Shown here piece after piece: positions 27,914-37,300 of a stretch of 64,000 nucleotides of DNA. The stretch is from Bacteroidota bacterium (GTDB lineage Bacteria > Bacteroidota > Bacteroidia > Chitinophagales > Saprospiraceae). Position numbers and translations under genes: made by a program. Location: positions 270,403 through 334,402 of the forward strand of contig WGNL01000019.1 in the NCBI GenBank assembly GCA_016124585.1, read 5' to 3'. The first letter of the stretch is position 1, and each line of letters begins with the position of its first letter. The notes below the pieces were generated by a model. It did no database searches. It worked only from the letters and a program-made list of their open reading frames with translations, and was not told the DNA's origin.

Positions 27914-29458
27914 ATGAAAAACAGATTTCTGCTTGTTGCATCGCTGCTGTTGTTTTTTGGTATTCAAATTCACGCCCAGAACGCCACCCTCCCCCCTTTC
28001 CTCCGTGACAGCCTTGACACCTACGTCAACCGGGCCTTGGTGCAGTGGAAAATCCCCGGCATGGCCGTGGCCGTGGTGAAGGACGGCCAACTGGTGCTGG
28101 CCAAGGGCTACGGGGTGCGGGAAATGGGCAAGCCGGAGAAGGTGGACGCCAATACGCTCTTCGCCATTGGCTCGAACACCAAGGCGTTCACGGGCACGGC
28201 GCTGGCCATGCTCGAAAACGACGGTCTTTGTCAACTCGAAGACCCGGTGGTGAAGTACCTGCCCAATTTCAAGATGAAGGACGACTGGGTGGCGCAGCAC
28301 CTGAACCTGCAGGACATCGTCAGCCACCGCATCGGCATGGAGACTTTTCAGGGCGATTTTATGTACTGGACGAGCGACCTGACGCAGGACCAGGTCATCG
28401 AGAAGTTCGGGAAACTGACGCCCATGTACCCCTTCCGCACCAAATGGGGCTACACCAATGCGGGCTTCCTGCTGGCGGGCAAGTGCATCGAGCGCATCAG
28501 CGGCAAAAGCTGGGAGGACAATTTGTGCCAGCGGATTTTCCAGCCGCTGAAGATGAACCGCACCCTGGCACTCAGCGCTGAAATCGGAAAGGCGACGAAC
28601 GCTGCCCGTGCCCATACCATCCATCCCGCCACGGGCGAACTGATGGAGATTCCCTATGGTAAAATCGACAACCTCGCCCCGGCTGGCAGCATTTTCAGCA
28701 GTGCGGAGGACATGAGCCACTGGCTGCTGGCACAACTCGACAGCGGCCGCTACGAGGGCCGGACCGTGCTGCCGATGAAGGTTTTGCAGCGCACCCGCCA
28801 GCCGCTGAGCATCGAGGGTCGCCGCTCGACGACCAAGTACGCCATCCGGCGGCACTACGCCCTCTACGGTATGGGCTGGGAACTCAGCGATTACAACGGT
28901 TTTGAAGAGGTGTCTCATACGGGCGGCGTCAACGGCTTTGTGACCAGCGTGACGCTGTACCCGGAGCAAAACCTCGGCATCGTCGTGCTGACGAACACGG
29001 ACGCCAATGCTTTTTACGTGGCACTGAAACGGGAAATCCTGGATGCTTACCTCGGCCTGCCTTACCGAAATTACAACCAGATTTTTTACGAAGACAATGT
29101 GGCCAACCAGAAGAATCTCCTACAGGAATACCGGTTGATGCGGGACACCATTGCGCAGCACCCAAAAACGGAACTGGCCTTGGAGAAATACGCCGGGCAT
29201 TATGAAAATGAGGTGTACGGCAGCCTTGACATGAAAAAGGATGGGAATTCGCTAAAACTCATCTTCCAGCACCACCCGAACTTGATCGGCAAACTGGAGC
29301 CGATGGGTGGGAGCCGATTTTTGTTGTCGTTCAACGACCCGCTGTTCGGTATCAAGCCCGTACATTTCGATGTGGAGAATGGGATGGTGAAGAATTTTAT
29401 TCTGCAACTGGCTGATTTTGTGGAGTTTACGACGTATGAGTTTGTGAAGAAAGGCTGA
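27914..29458 (+). CDS. Secreted serine hydrolase, beta-lactamase class C fold
   Basis: A 514-residue protein with signal peptide (MKNRFLLVASLLLFFGIQI). The penicillin-binding/AmpC-like domain has S87-x-x-K90 (GSNTKAF), a YTNAG motif near residue 185 and a HTGGVNGF motif near 338 in the KTG position. The last 100 residues resemble the C-terminal beta-barrel extension (DUF3471-like) found in many such esterases. Likely a periplasmic peptidase or esterase; resistance to beta-lactams is not implied. Confidence 0.9.
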   Translation: MKNRFLLVASLLLFFGIQIHAQNATLPPFLRDSLDTYVNRALVQWKIPGMAVAVVKDGQLVLAKGYGVREMGKPEKVDANTLFAIGSNTKAFTGTALAMLENDGLCQLEDPVVKYLPNFKMKDDWVAQHLNLQDIVSHRIGMETFQGDFMYWTSDLTQDQVIEKFGKLTPMYPFRTKWGYTNAGFLLAGKCIERISGKSWEDNLCQRIFQPLKMNRTLALSAEIGKATNAARAHTIHPATGELMEIPYGKIDNLAPAGSIFSSAEDMSHWLLAQLDSGRYEGRTVLPMKVLQRTRQPLSIEGRRSTTKYAIRRHYALYGMGWELSDYNGFEEVSHTGGVNGFVTSVTLYPEQNLGIVVLTNTDANAFYVALKREILDAYLGLPYRNYNQIFYEDNVANQKNLLQEYRLMRDTIAQHPKTELALEKYAGHYENEVYGSLDMKKDGNSLKLIFQHHPNLIGKLEPMGGSRFLLSFNDPLFGIKPVHFDVENGMVKNFILQLADFVEFTTYEFVKKG

Positions 29459-29465
29459 GCAAATG

Positions 29466-29498
29466 AGATTTCCGAAGTCTTAAAGACTTCGGAAATCT
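29466..29498. terminator. Bidirectional terminator
   Basis: A perfect 15-bp inverted repeat (AGATTTCCGAAGTCT / AGACTTCGGAAATCT) with a 3-base loop between the convergent serine hydrolase and SRPBCC genes. Confidence 0.8.
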
Positions 29499-29509
29499 GC
29501 TATCCCTGT

Positions 29510-30514
29510 TCAATTCAGCCGCTCCTTCAGCAATTTCATGTAACCCGTCCAAGCACCCGAACAACTACCATAGCAAGCCATCTGCGGCGTCAAACCCTCA
29601 TGGGTGAAGGCCAGTTGGGTCTTGTCGCCGACTTGCGAAATATCGAAGGATATCTTCGTTCCCGTCCACTCCTGAGCGTCGTCGAAGGAGGTCAGATTGC
29701 TGTCCGTCACGAGCCAGACGACCCGTTTATTGGGTACCAATTCCACCAGTTTTTGCTTGGAATTGTGCACGCCGCTAGCGACTGTGAAACTAAACTCATC
29801 TCCTAATTGGTGGCTTTCGCCCGTGATAGTTTCGTTGAATTGGCCCGACCACCATTTGTCAATATCAAGCAGCAAGTTGTACACCTCCGCTGGCGATTTC
29901 GAGGTCTGCATTTGGTAGTTGAAATTCTGTTGGGCGGCCTTCTCGTTCAAGTTCCATTTTTCAATCAGTTCCTCATTGAAACCCCATTCCGTATCCTTCG
30001 GCGTGGGTTCGCCCTTGCCCGTGCTGATGAGTTTTCGGAGGCTGTTCGTCACAAAACCCGTCCAAGCATCTTGGCAAACATCATAGCATTCCTCCGCAGG
30101 CGTAAGGCCAATTTGCGTGAGTTTTACCTGCGTCTGGTCGCCCTTAGGTTGGATGTCGAACACCAGTTCGTCGCCCACCCATTCGTTAGGGTTTTGGGTG
30201 AAACTGAAATGGTTCTCCAGCACTTTCCAGACTATTTTTTCATTCGGAACAAGTGCTTCCACTTTGATTTTACAAGCATGCACATCCTTGTAATGGTAGA
30301 GAAATTCGGCATTCGCCTCATCTGTCGCCCCCTCAATATTTTCCGACCACCAACCCCGTACGTTGTTGATGGCTTTAAATACTTCGGCGGGTGATTGGTC
30401 CACCTGCATGGTGATTTCAAAATTTTGTGATTTCATATTCATTGCGTTTTTGATTTTGGTAAATGCTAAAGCTGCTATGGCTGCCAGCACGGTTGTGATT
30501 AAAAGCTTTTTCAT
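29510..30514 (-). CDS. Tandem SRPBCC (START-like) domain protein
   Basis: A 334-residue protein from the ATG at 30514. An N-terminal hydrophobic segment (LLITTVLAAIAALAF) is followed by two SRPBCC domains of about 140 residues each. They are internal duplicates: both have (K/Q)SPAEV(F/Y), WW(S)-(E/G), a WVGDEL/WTGTKISFDI strand and end G-LTP-x-x-(E/A)CY-x-x-C-x-x-AWTG. This is the AHSA1/polyketide-cyclase-like lipid-binding fold. The duplicated C-x3-C helix is the most conserved part. Membrane-tethered small-molecule binding is inferred. It is divergent from a GlxA-type regulator. Confidence 0.85.
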   Translation of the reverse strand: MKKLLITTVLAAIAALAFTKIKNAMNMKSQNFEITMQVDQSPAEVFKAINNVRGWWSENIEGATDEANAEFLYHYKDVHACKIKVEALVPNEKIVWKVLENHFSFTQNPNEWVGDELVFDIQPKGDQTQVKLTQIGLTPAEECYDVCQDAWTGFVTNSLRKLISTGKGEPTPKDTEWGFNEELIEKWNLNEKAAQQNFNYQMQTSKSPAEVYNLLLDIDKWWSGQFNETITGESHQLGDEFSFTVASGVHNSKQKLVELVPNKRVVWLVTDSNLTSFDDAQEWTGTKISFDISQVGDKTQLAFTHEGLTPQMACYGSCSGAWTGYMKLLKERLN

Positions 30515-30537
30515 ATCAGGTGAATTATTTTCAGGGA

Positions 30538-30545
30538 CAAAGGTA
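30538..30545 (-). promoter_or_regulatory. Putative -7 element of the SRPBCC gene
   Basis: TACCTTTG on the minus strand, 23 bases before the ATG at 30514. Same octamer and spacing as gatB and the ABC exporter. Confidence 0.5.
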
Positions 30546-30594
30546 TTGTCCGAAAAGCCACCTTTGCAGGGTGCGAAATAGACATTCCTACGGG

Positions 30595-30625
30595 TTGATT
30601 TGGACAAAATCAATTACTAGTTTTG
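30595..30625 (+). promoter_or_regulatory. Promoter of the GlxA-type regulator
   Basis: TTG (30595-30597), 20 bases, then TAGTTTTG (30618-30625), a full match to the Bacteroidota -33/-7 pattern. The ATG lies 14 bases downstream. Confidence 0.6.
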
Positions 30626-30639
30626 CAATAAAAAAAGCG

Positions 30640-31623
30640 ATGAAGCATCTGTCCATCCTAGTCCTCGACGACCAATGCAGTGCTAGCACCATGTCCTGCA
30701 TCATTGGTGCTTATGAGATTTTCACGAAGGCAAACAGCCTGTGGAAACAAGCGGGGAAAGGCCAAAAATTCAAGGTGGAACTGGTCAGTGCCGAGCGGAA
30801 TGATGCAGTGGCAGAGGGCTTGTTTTCGGTTAAAACACACGCCAGCATCGCCGATATTCGGAAAAGTGATTTGGTCATTATTCCTTCCAATTTAATCCGC
30901 ACCTATGAGTCAGCCACGAAGAATAACAGGGCGTTGATTAATTGGATTCGGGAGCAATATAAACTGGGTGCAGCCATTGCCAGCATGTGCTCTGGGGCGT
31001 TCATGTTGGCGGCCACTGGCTTATTGGATGGGCGGACTTGTTCCACACATTGGAGCATGGCAACACAGTTCCAGCAGTTATATCCCAAAATAAAAATGGA
31101 ATCCGAGAAATTAATTACGGATGAAAATGGCATCTATACCAATGGTGGGGCATTTTCTTTTTTAAACCTCGTCATATACTTGGTGGAGAAATATTATGAC
31201 CGTGAAACGGCCATCCATTGCGCAAAGGTTTTTCAAATAGATATGGACCGGAATATGCAGTCGGAATTCAGTATATTCTCCGGTAATAAAAAACATAATG
31301 ATGAGGCGGTGCAGGAGGCGCAGGAATTAATTGAACAACATTATACGGATAAATTATCCATGGAAACCTTATCAGATAAACTGAACGTGGGCCGCCGCAA
31401 TTTTGACCGCCGATTCATCAAAGCCACGGGCATGACACCGCTGGATTATTTACAGCGAGTACGCATTGAGTCTGCCAAAAAGTCCTTTGAAAACACCCGA
31501 AAGACTGTGAATGAGGTCATGTATGATGTCGGATATAGCGACACCAAAGCATTTCGCACGGTGTTTTATCGGGTCACGGGCATGTCACCTATTGAATATA
31601 AGACGAAGTATAATAAGGAATAA
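30640..31623 (+). CDS. GlxA-family AraC-type transcription regulator
   Basis: A 328-residue regulator. Residues 1-190 form a DJ-1/PfpI-like domain with the nucleophile-elbow motif ASMCSGAFMLA (C near 117). Residues about 225-325 form an AraC-type double helix-turn-helix (VGRRNFDRRFIKATGMTPLDYLQRVR and VMYDVGYSDTKAFRTVF). The start at 30640 (MKHLSILVLDDQ) is preferred because the promoter lies just upstream. It is divergent from the SRPBCC gene with 125 bases between, so that gene is a likely target. Confidence 0.9.
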   Translation: MKHLSILVLDDQCSASTMSCIIGAYEIFTKANSLWKQAGKGQKFKVELVSAERNDAVAEGLFSVKTHASIADIRKSDLVIIPSNLIRTYESATKNNRALINWIREQYKLGAAIASMCSGAFMLAATGLLDGRTCSTHWSMATQFQQLYPKIKMESEKLITDENGIYTNGGAFSFLNLVIYLVEKYYDRETAIHCAKVFQIDMDRNMQSEFSIFSGNKKHNDEAVQEAQELIEQHYTDKLSMETLSDKLNVGRRNFDRRFIKATGMTPLDYLQRVRIESAKKSFENTRKTVNEVMYDVGYSDTKAFRTVFYRVTGMSPIEYKTKYNKE

Positions 31624-31683
31624 AAACCTCCTTACATAAGACACAGCAGGTTTTCAAATTTAGCTAGTCCCTTCAGTCGGCCT

Positions 31684-31800
31684 TATTTCTTTTAGCTGAA
31701 GGATAGTTCAAAACCCGTTAAAAACTAAACCCTATTTGAGCGCAGCGAGTTTGGTTTAGTTTAGGGTTTTGGACTATCCTCCAGCGTTAAAAAAGAAATA
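31684..31800. repeat. 117-bp imperfect palindrome
   Basis: Two long arms (TATTTCTTTT...GGATAGTTCAAAACCC at left; GGGTTTTGGACTATCC...AAAAGAAATA at right) pair over about 45 bases each, with a central spacer containing GAGCGCAGCGAG. It lies between convergent genes. It may be a bidirectional terminator, but it is longer than usual and resembles a REP/MITE-like element. No other copy is seen in this window. Confidence 0.65.
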
Positions 31801-31889
31801 CAGCCTTGATTTTTGGTTCTTTTCCTTGATGAAAAGAACAAGAGTATGATTAACGAGTAATATATAGCGTGAAGCCATAAAAGGTTACC

Positions 31890-33482
31890 CTACTCCACCG
31901 TCACAATCACCCGCTGATACCTCGTGAGTGCGGGCGAACCATGGTCGGTCGCTTCCAGAACGAAGTGAACGGTTTGGCCGGGCTTTGCATCGGCGGGTAC
32001 GATGAACGCCGCTTTGGTGGAATTGGGATCCACCAAATCCACTTCATTCGGATAGCTCCCCACCCGAAATTGCCACCATTTCACCGAAACCTTGTCGCCA
32101 TCGGGGTCTTTTACGTTTCCAGACAAACTCACCTTTACCCCAACATGGACTTTGAGGTTCAAAGGCCCGTCAATACTGACTTTTGGCTCATGGTTGGCGT
32201 CTTTAAAATTCGGCGTCACCGACCATTTGAAACGGGTGGCGAGGTCGTTTTCGGCGGCTGGGAAAAAGTCAGGGAAAGTCTTTTCCTCGCTTTTTTGGGG
32301 AGAACCCAGCACGGCGGAGGTCAGCGCTTGAAGCGTAGTATCCGTGTTCGAAGCGTCACCGACACTGAATCGCATCACCTCACCTTGGGCATAGCCGCCC
32401 CAACCGCCATATTCAGCGGATTCATATGCCCGTAGGCCGTTTGCCAGCATCCCCATAAAAGTCGGCGTATCGCCCTCGCTAATCCACGAACCTGTCGCCT
32501 GCAAAGGCATCCAGACGATATAGCCCATCTTTTTTAGTTCGTCGAGCGAATATTGACCCGCTGGCCCGAAAAAGTCCATGATGTCACCTTTTACCATCTG
32601 CTTGCCATCGCCCCAGACCCGATAGAGCGCCCCCATCGGGCCTTGGGTGAGGATGTTTTTCCCCAACCAGTCAGCAGTGTAGTAAACACTGTCCACTGGG
32701 CTGGCGCCGATTTGCGCAGCAAAACCGTATTTCGGCCCGTCCTTGTACTGCCAGTTTGCCATCTCCGGCCAATTGGGTCGGATGTAATTTGCAAAGGTAT
32801 CGTCCTGGTCGCCTGATGGCAGCAAAATAATCTTTTTGGAAATCTTCGTCTTGAGACTGGCCCATTCCGGCTTACCTTCATATTCTTCTTCGATGGATTT
32901 CAAGGCTCGTGCGATGGTACTGCCACCGCCCCAAGCTGTGATGTAGAGTGGTCCCGGTTTGTCATCTAGTACCAGCGATTTAATCAAATCAGAGCCTGGG
33001 GTATCTGTCGAAAAATCACCGTCAAACTCGACATTACCGTAGCGGATTTTTGACTTCAAATCGGAGGGGGTTGGGTAGTCGGGGTTGTGGATTTTCAAGT
33101 TTGGATAAACCTTTTCGTACGCCTCCACCGCATCGTGGATAAAGCGCTCGTCCGGTGCCCATCGCCACGATTCGCAGGGGCAGATGTCCAGGCCAAAGCG
33201 GGTGTATTCCCGCCCCGGCACAAGGCGTTTTGTGCCTTTGCCATCGCCCTTCCAATGGAACTGGCTGCTGGTGTAAATGAGCCCTTCGACCTGCACATCG
33301 GTGCTGTAGAGCAGGAACCGCAGCAGGGAGTTGTTGTCGTCCAACTCGGGGTCGGCGGTGACGACGATACGGGGGCGGACTTTTTCTTGTGCAATGGCAG
33401 AATAGTTAAGAATACAGAGGATGGAGATAATTGTGATGATGTGCCAATATTTGCCAATTGTGAGTTTCGCTCCTTGTTTCAT
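31890..33482 (-). CDS. Secreted DUF1593 nucleoside-hydrolase-like protein
   Basis: A 530-residue secreted protein. The export signal is around residues 14-31 (IITIISILCILNYSAIA). The DUF1593 domain has an acidic motif like nucleoside hydrolases (VTADPELDDNNSLLRFLLY) and the later GGGSTIARAL. The C-terminal 110 residues form a PKD/cadherin-like domain (DPDGDKVSVKWWQF). Family members are linked to polysaccharide or nucleoside breakdown, but activity is unproven. No sugar-use operon is adjacent. Confidence 0.85.
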   Translation of the reverse strand: MKQGAKLTIGKYWHIITIISILCILNYSAIAQEKVRPRIVVTADPELDDNNSLLRFLLYSTDVQVEGLIYTSSQFHWKGDGKGTKRLVPGREYTRFGLDICPCESWRWAPDERFIHDAVEAYEKVYPNLKIHNPDYPTPSDLKSKIRYGNVEFDGDFSTDTPGSDLIKSLVLDDKPGPLYITAWGGGSTIARALKSIEEEYEGKPEWASLKTKISKKIILLPSGDQDDTFANYIRPNWPEMANWQYKDGPKYGFAAQIGASPVDSVYYTADWLGKNILTQGPMGALYRVWGDGKQMVKGDIMDFFGPAGQYSLDELKKMGYIVWMPLQATGSWISEGDTPTFMGMLANGLRAYESAEYGGWGGYAQGEVMRFSVGDASNTDTTLQALTSAVLGSPQKSEEKTFPDFFPAAENDLATRFKWSVTPNFKDANHEPKVSIDGPLNLKVHVGVKVSLSGNVKDPDGDKVSVKWWQFRVGSYPNEVDLVDPNSTKAAFIVPADAKPGQTVHFVLEATDHGSPALTRYQRVIVTVE

Positions 33483-33521
33483 GTTGCTGCTAATTTTGGA
33501 ATTCCCCCAATTATTATAAAC

Positions 33522-34268
33522 CTAATAATCCGCTGTTTCTTCTATTATCTCATCAATCAATTCTTTAAGCTCATTGATACGAGACTGTTTTCGCTGTAAA
33601 AAATATGCCCTATTGACCATTACGTTTTCAAATTCTAAGTCATTAAATATGAACGAATAATCCTTGCCAAGGACACTTCGCTCTTGTGCGGGACGTTTTC
33701 CTTCCGCGATATCCCAGTTCTTATAAGGCACCCTGTTGATAAGATAAGGATGGATTCGGAATTTCGTCCAATCAAGTATCATCTCGTCGTCCAGGTTCAA
33801 ATAATCCAATTTTGATAACCACTCAGATAAATGGCTTTTTAATTGATCGTCGTGTATCAGATATAGCCTCCCAGAGCTGTTCAATTCCTGCAAAACGGGC
33901 TGAGGCGATTTGAATGGAGGCACCTCAAACGATTTAAGGATTAAAGTATCGATATTTTGCGGGGTAATTGATTGGTTATTTTGACCGCAGAGCTTTACAA
34001 GTTGATTAGTGATATCAATTGTTTTCTGAATTTTGGGGGCATGTTTCGTCCATACTTCCTGATGTCTCAAAAATTCTTCGTGCAGGTTATGCAATATCAC
34101 TCGCTCTTCTTTTCTGTTGAGGCGCCCTTGGTTCCAGGCATTTATCTGTAAGGCGATAAGAATGCCTAAGACAACGAGTATGATTTCGCCAAAAGCATAA
34201 ACCAGGTACTTTCTCAAACTACCTGAATCAAGCAGGCGGCGGCGGATGTTGCGAAAAAAATTTATCAT
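33522..34268 (-). CDS. DUF6090 family membrane protein
   Basis: A 248-residue protein starting MINFFRNIRRRLLDSG, with one membrane helix around residues 22-43 (YAFGEIILVVLGILIALQIN) followed by a helical domain. This N terminus is the hallmark of DUF6090, a family frequent in marine and sludge Bacteroidota and of unknown function. It is predicted to be anchored in the inner membrane. Confidence 0.85.
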   Translation of the reverse strand: MINFFRNIRRRLLDSGSLRKYLVYAFGEIILVVLGILIALQINAWNQGRLNRKEERVILHNLHEEFLRHQEVWTKHAPKIQKTIDITNQLVKLCGQNNQSITPQNIDTLILKSFEVPPFKSPQPVLQELNSSGRLYLIHDDQLKSHLSEWLSKLDYLNLDDEMILDWTKFRIHPYLINRVPYKNWDIAEGKRPAQERSVLGKDYSFIFNDLEFENVMVNRAYFLQRKQSRINELKELIDEIIEETADY

Positions 34269-34340
34269 TTGCTTCTATTCATTTTGGTTAACGGTAATTT
34301 TTTAGGGACGTGGTGGAACATGGTGTTCGTACTTGCGAGT

Positions 34341-37300
34341 CTAATTTTGTACCACCCACCTCATCACCTTGGTTCTTCCGTCAGCATCTTGAACCATCAC
34401 CCAATACACACCAGCAGCTAAGCCTAGCGGCAATGTAAAACTGTTTATCCCTGCTCGGAATAGCGTTTTTTCATTCAACAAATTGCGGCCAAGAACATCG
34501 GCCACCGTGACCGTCATGGCTTGCCCTTGAGGCAAATCCAAAAGCAGAGCGGCATGGCTGTAAGATGGGTTCGGCGCAATGAGCGCTTTAATATTTAATT
34601 GCGGATTGAAAGTAGCCGATACATCAAACCCCACCGTGAAAGCATAGACCCATTCACATCCAACTCCATCCGTGATGGTCAAGGTATAATCGCCGGGAAG
34701 GAGGTTCACCAAGTTTAGTTCTGTGTCACCATTGCTCCATAAGAAAGTGAAAGGTGGTGCCCCACCCAAAAAATCAATTGAGATGGCGCCATCGGCAGTG
34801 GTAGCAGTGCTTGCTGGAGTCACATCAGCAGCAGTTAGCAGCACTGGCGCTGCTTCCTGAACTAGGACAGGTTGGAATTGGGTGCAGCCATTTGCATCCG
34901 ACACCAGCAGGGTGTAAGCACCTGCAATGGCGACCAGTACCGAATCCATTTCCCCTGTGTTCCATTGATAACTGAAGGGCGAAGTGCCACCTATGACCAT
35001 GGCCGTTATCTCACCCGTTGCGTTCGGGCAAAGTACAGCAGGGGCTTCAAAAACCAGTTCCAAAGCGCTCGGTGAAGTCACTGGAAAACCCGCCGTTTCG
35101 GTGCAGCCATTGGCGTCCATGATAGTTACGGTATAACTTCCTACCACTAAATTGGCGATTGTAGAATCTGTCATGCCATTGCTCCAAGTATAAGTATAGC
35201 TGGGTGTACCGCCATTGGCAATTGCAGTAGCAACACCATCACCTACGCCGAAGCAGGAAGCATTTTGCAATAAGGTTTCCACCGTTAAAATAGGCGGCGA
35301 GGTAATGGTCGTCATAGCAGTGGCAGAACAACCATGGGCATCACTGACCGTCACGGCATAGTCGCCCGCAACAAGGCTGTCTGCTTCTGGTGAGGTACTA
35401 CCATTGGCCCATAAATAAATATAGTCTGGCGTGCCACCACTAATAGCTACACTGGCACCACCATCCGAACCACCAAAACAAGCGGTATTTGCTTGCGCAA
35501 TTTGGAGGGAAAGTGAATCGGGTTCCGTCAGCGTAAATTGTAGGCTGCCAACACAGCCCGAAGCATCACTGACGGTGACGGCATAATCACCAGCAATGAG
35601 GTTTATTCGAAGGCTATCCATTTGGCCATCTTCCCAAAGCCAAATAAATGGCGCTGTACCGCCTTGCGGTGAAACGGTTGCCGAACCATCTGCATTGCCG
35701 AAACATGAGACCGGATTGGTGCTGAGATTCAAGCCAAGTTGGCCGGAAACTTCCACATCCGTTGAGCCAGTGAAACTGCACCCGAATGTATCGGTGACGG
35801 TTACGAAATAGGTATCGGCGGTTAGGTCGTTCACGACAGCAGTGGTCGCCCCATTGCTCCATTCAAATTCAAATGGGGCCGTGCCGCTGTTAACAGAGAC
35901 TGATACAGCGCCACCTGTGCTGGCATTGCAGGAGATAAGCGTCGCAGTCAGGGTGGCATTCAGTTGGCCGGAAATTCCCACTTCTGCCAACCCCATGAAA
36001 CTGCAACCGAATGCATCAGTGGCCGTGATGGAATAAGTTCCGGGGAGTAGGTCGTTCACAGTGGCAGTGGTTGCCCCGTTGCTCCATTCAATTTCAAATG
36101 GAGCGGTGCCACCGTTCAAGGCAACGCTCAGCGAACCACCGGTGTTGTCGCCGCAGGAAGCAGGCGTAGAGGCGAAAGAAGGAAGAAGCTCCCCTACCAA
36201 GTCTACCGTTTCGCAAAGCGTCAGGGTGCAGCCAATGTCATCGGTCACGGTGACACAGTAATCGCCGGGGGGCAATAATATCAGGTCTTCGGTAGGTGCT
36301 CCATTGTCCCACTCATAATCGAACGGGAAAGTGCCATTGGACACGGTCAGGTTCAAACTGCCGCCAAACGGGTCGTTGCAAAGCGCTGGCGTGCCGACGA
36401 TGTTTCCTATCAATTGACCTACTAGACCAATGTCCGAAGAGGCAGTGAACGTGCAGCCAAGACCATCCGTAACCGTGACCGAGTAACTGCCGGGCAAGAC
36501 GTTGGTAAAAGCCGCAACTGTTTGCCCACTACTCCAAGCGTAGCTAAAAGGTAAAGTGCCTCCCACAATGTTCACACCGATAGAACCTCCAAGTGTGCTG
36601 ACGCAATTGTAAGGCAAGGCCGTGATTGCCCCCGTCAAAGTAGGCGGGCTTGGAATCATAACTGAAACCACACCTTCCCTGTCCAGTGCATCCGTGATGG
36701 TGAACGAATAGTTGCCGGGACTGAGGCCATCGAGGTTGGTACCCGTTTCATTGCCATTGTTCCAAGCGTAAGTGAACGGCCCACAACTGCTGCTGATATG
36801 AAACTGCACGCCACCACTCGACAGATTGGTGCATGTTGGCTTCGCAATGTCCATCGAATCCACCACCACTTCGTCCACGCCTGCACATTGGCATTGCGGC
36901 TCCATTTCCGCATTGTTGAAAGCATTGTAGGTATTGTTCACATCAGAATTGGCGGGATGGCTGGCAGTGCGGCCATCACATTCGAGGAGTTTATTGTCGT
37001 AATAGTTCGTGAGGCGGTAATAGACACCGTTGTTGCAGTTGCCTTGGTCATTGTAAACCACCACATCGCCGCCTACTTCAATGGTGCCAGAAAGATTGTA
37101 GTTGTCCACCCGTGCCCGCATTCCCACCAATGCGCTGCCAGACATGGTCGCATTGACCACAAAAGCGTTGCCCTGCACCTTGGCATTCTGACTATAATTG
37201 CCACCATCCACCACCGCATTTCCAAGTATCCGGACATTGCCGCTCATGGTCGCATTCCGCACGATGGAAGTGCCTTCGATGCGCACCGTACCGGAGATAT

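Noticed and set aside
27914..29458. Annotation of the serine hydrolase as a beta-lactam resistance gene.
   Set aside because: The SxxK/YxN fold is shared by many esterases and peptidases; nothing in the sequence points to antibiotic hydrolysis.
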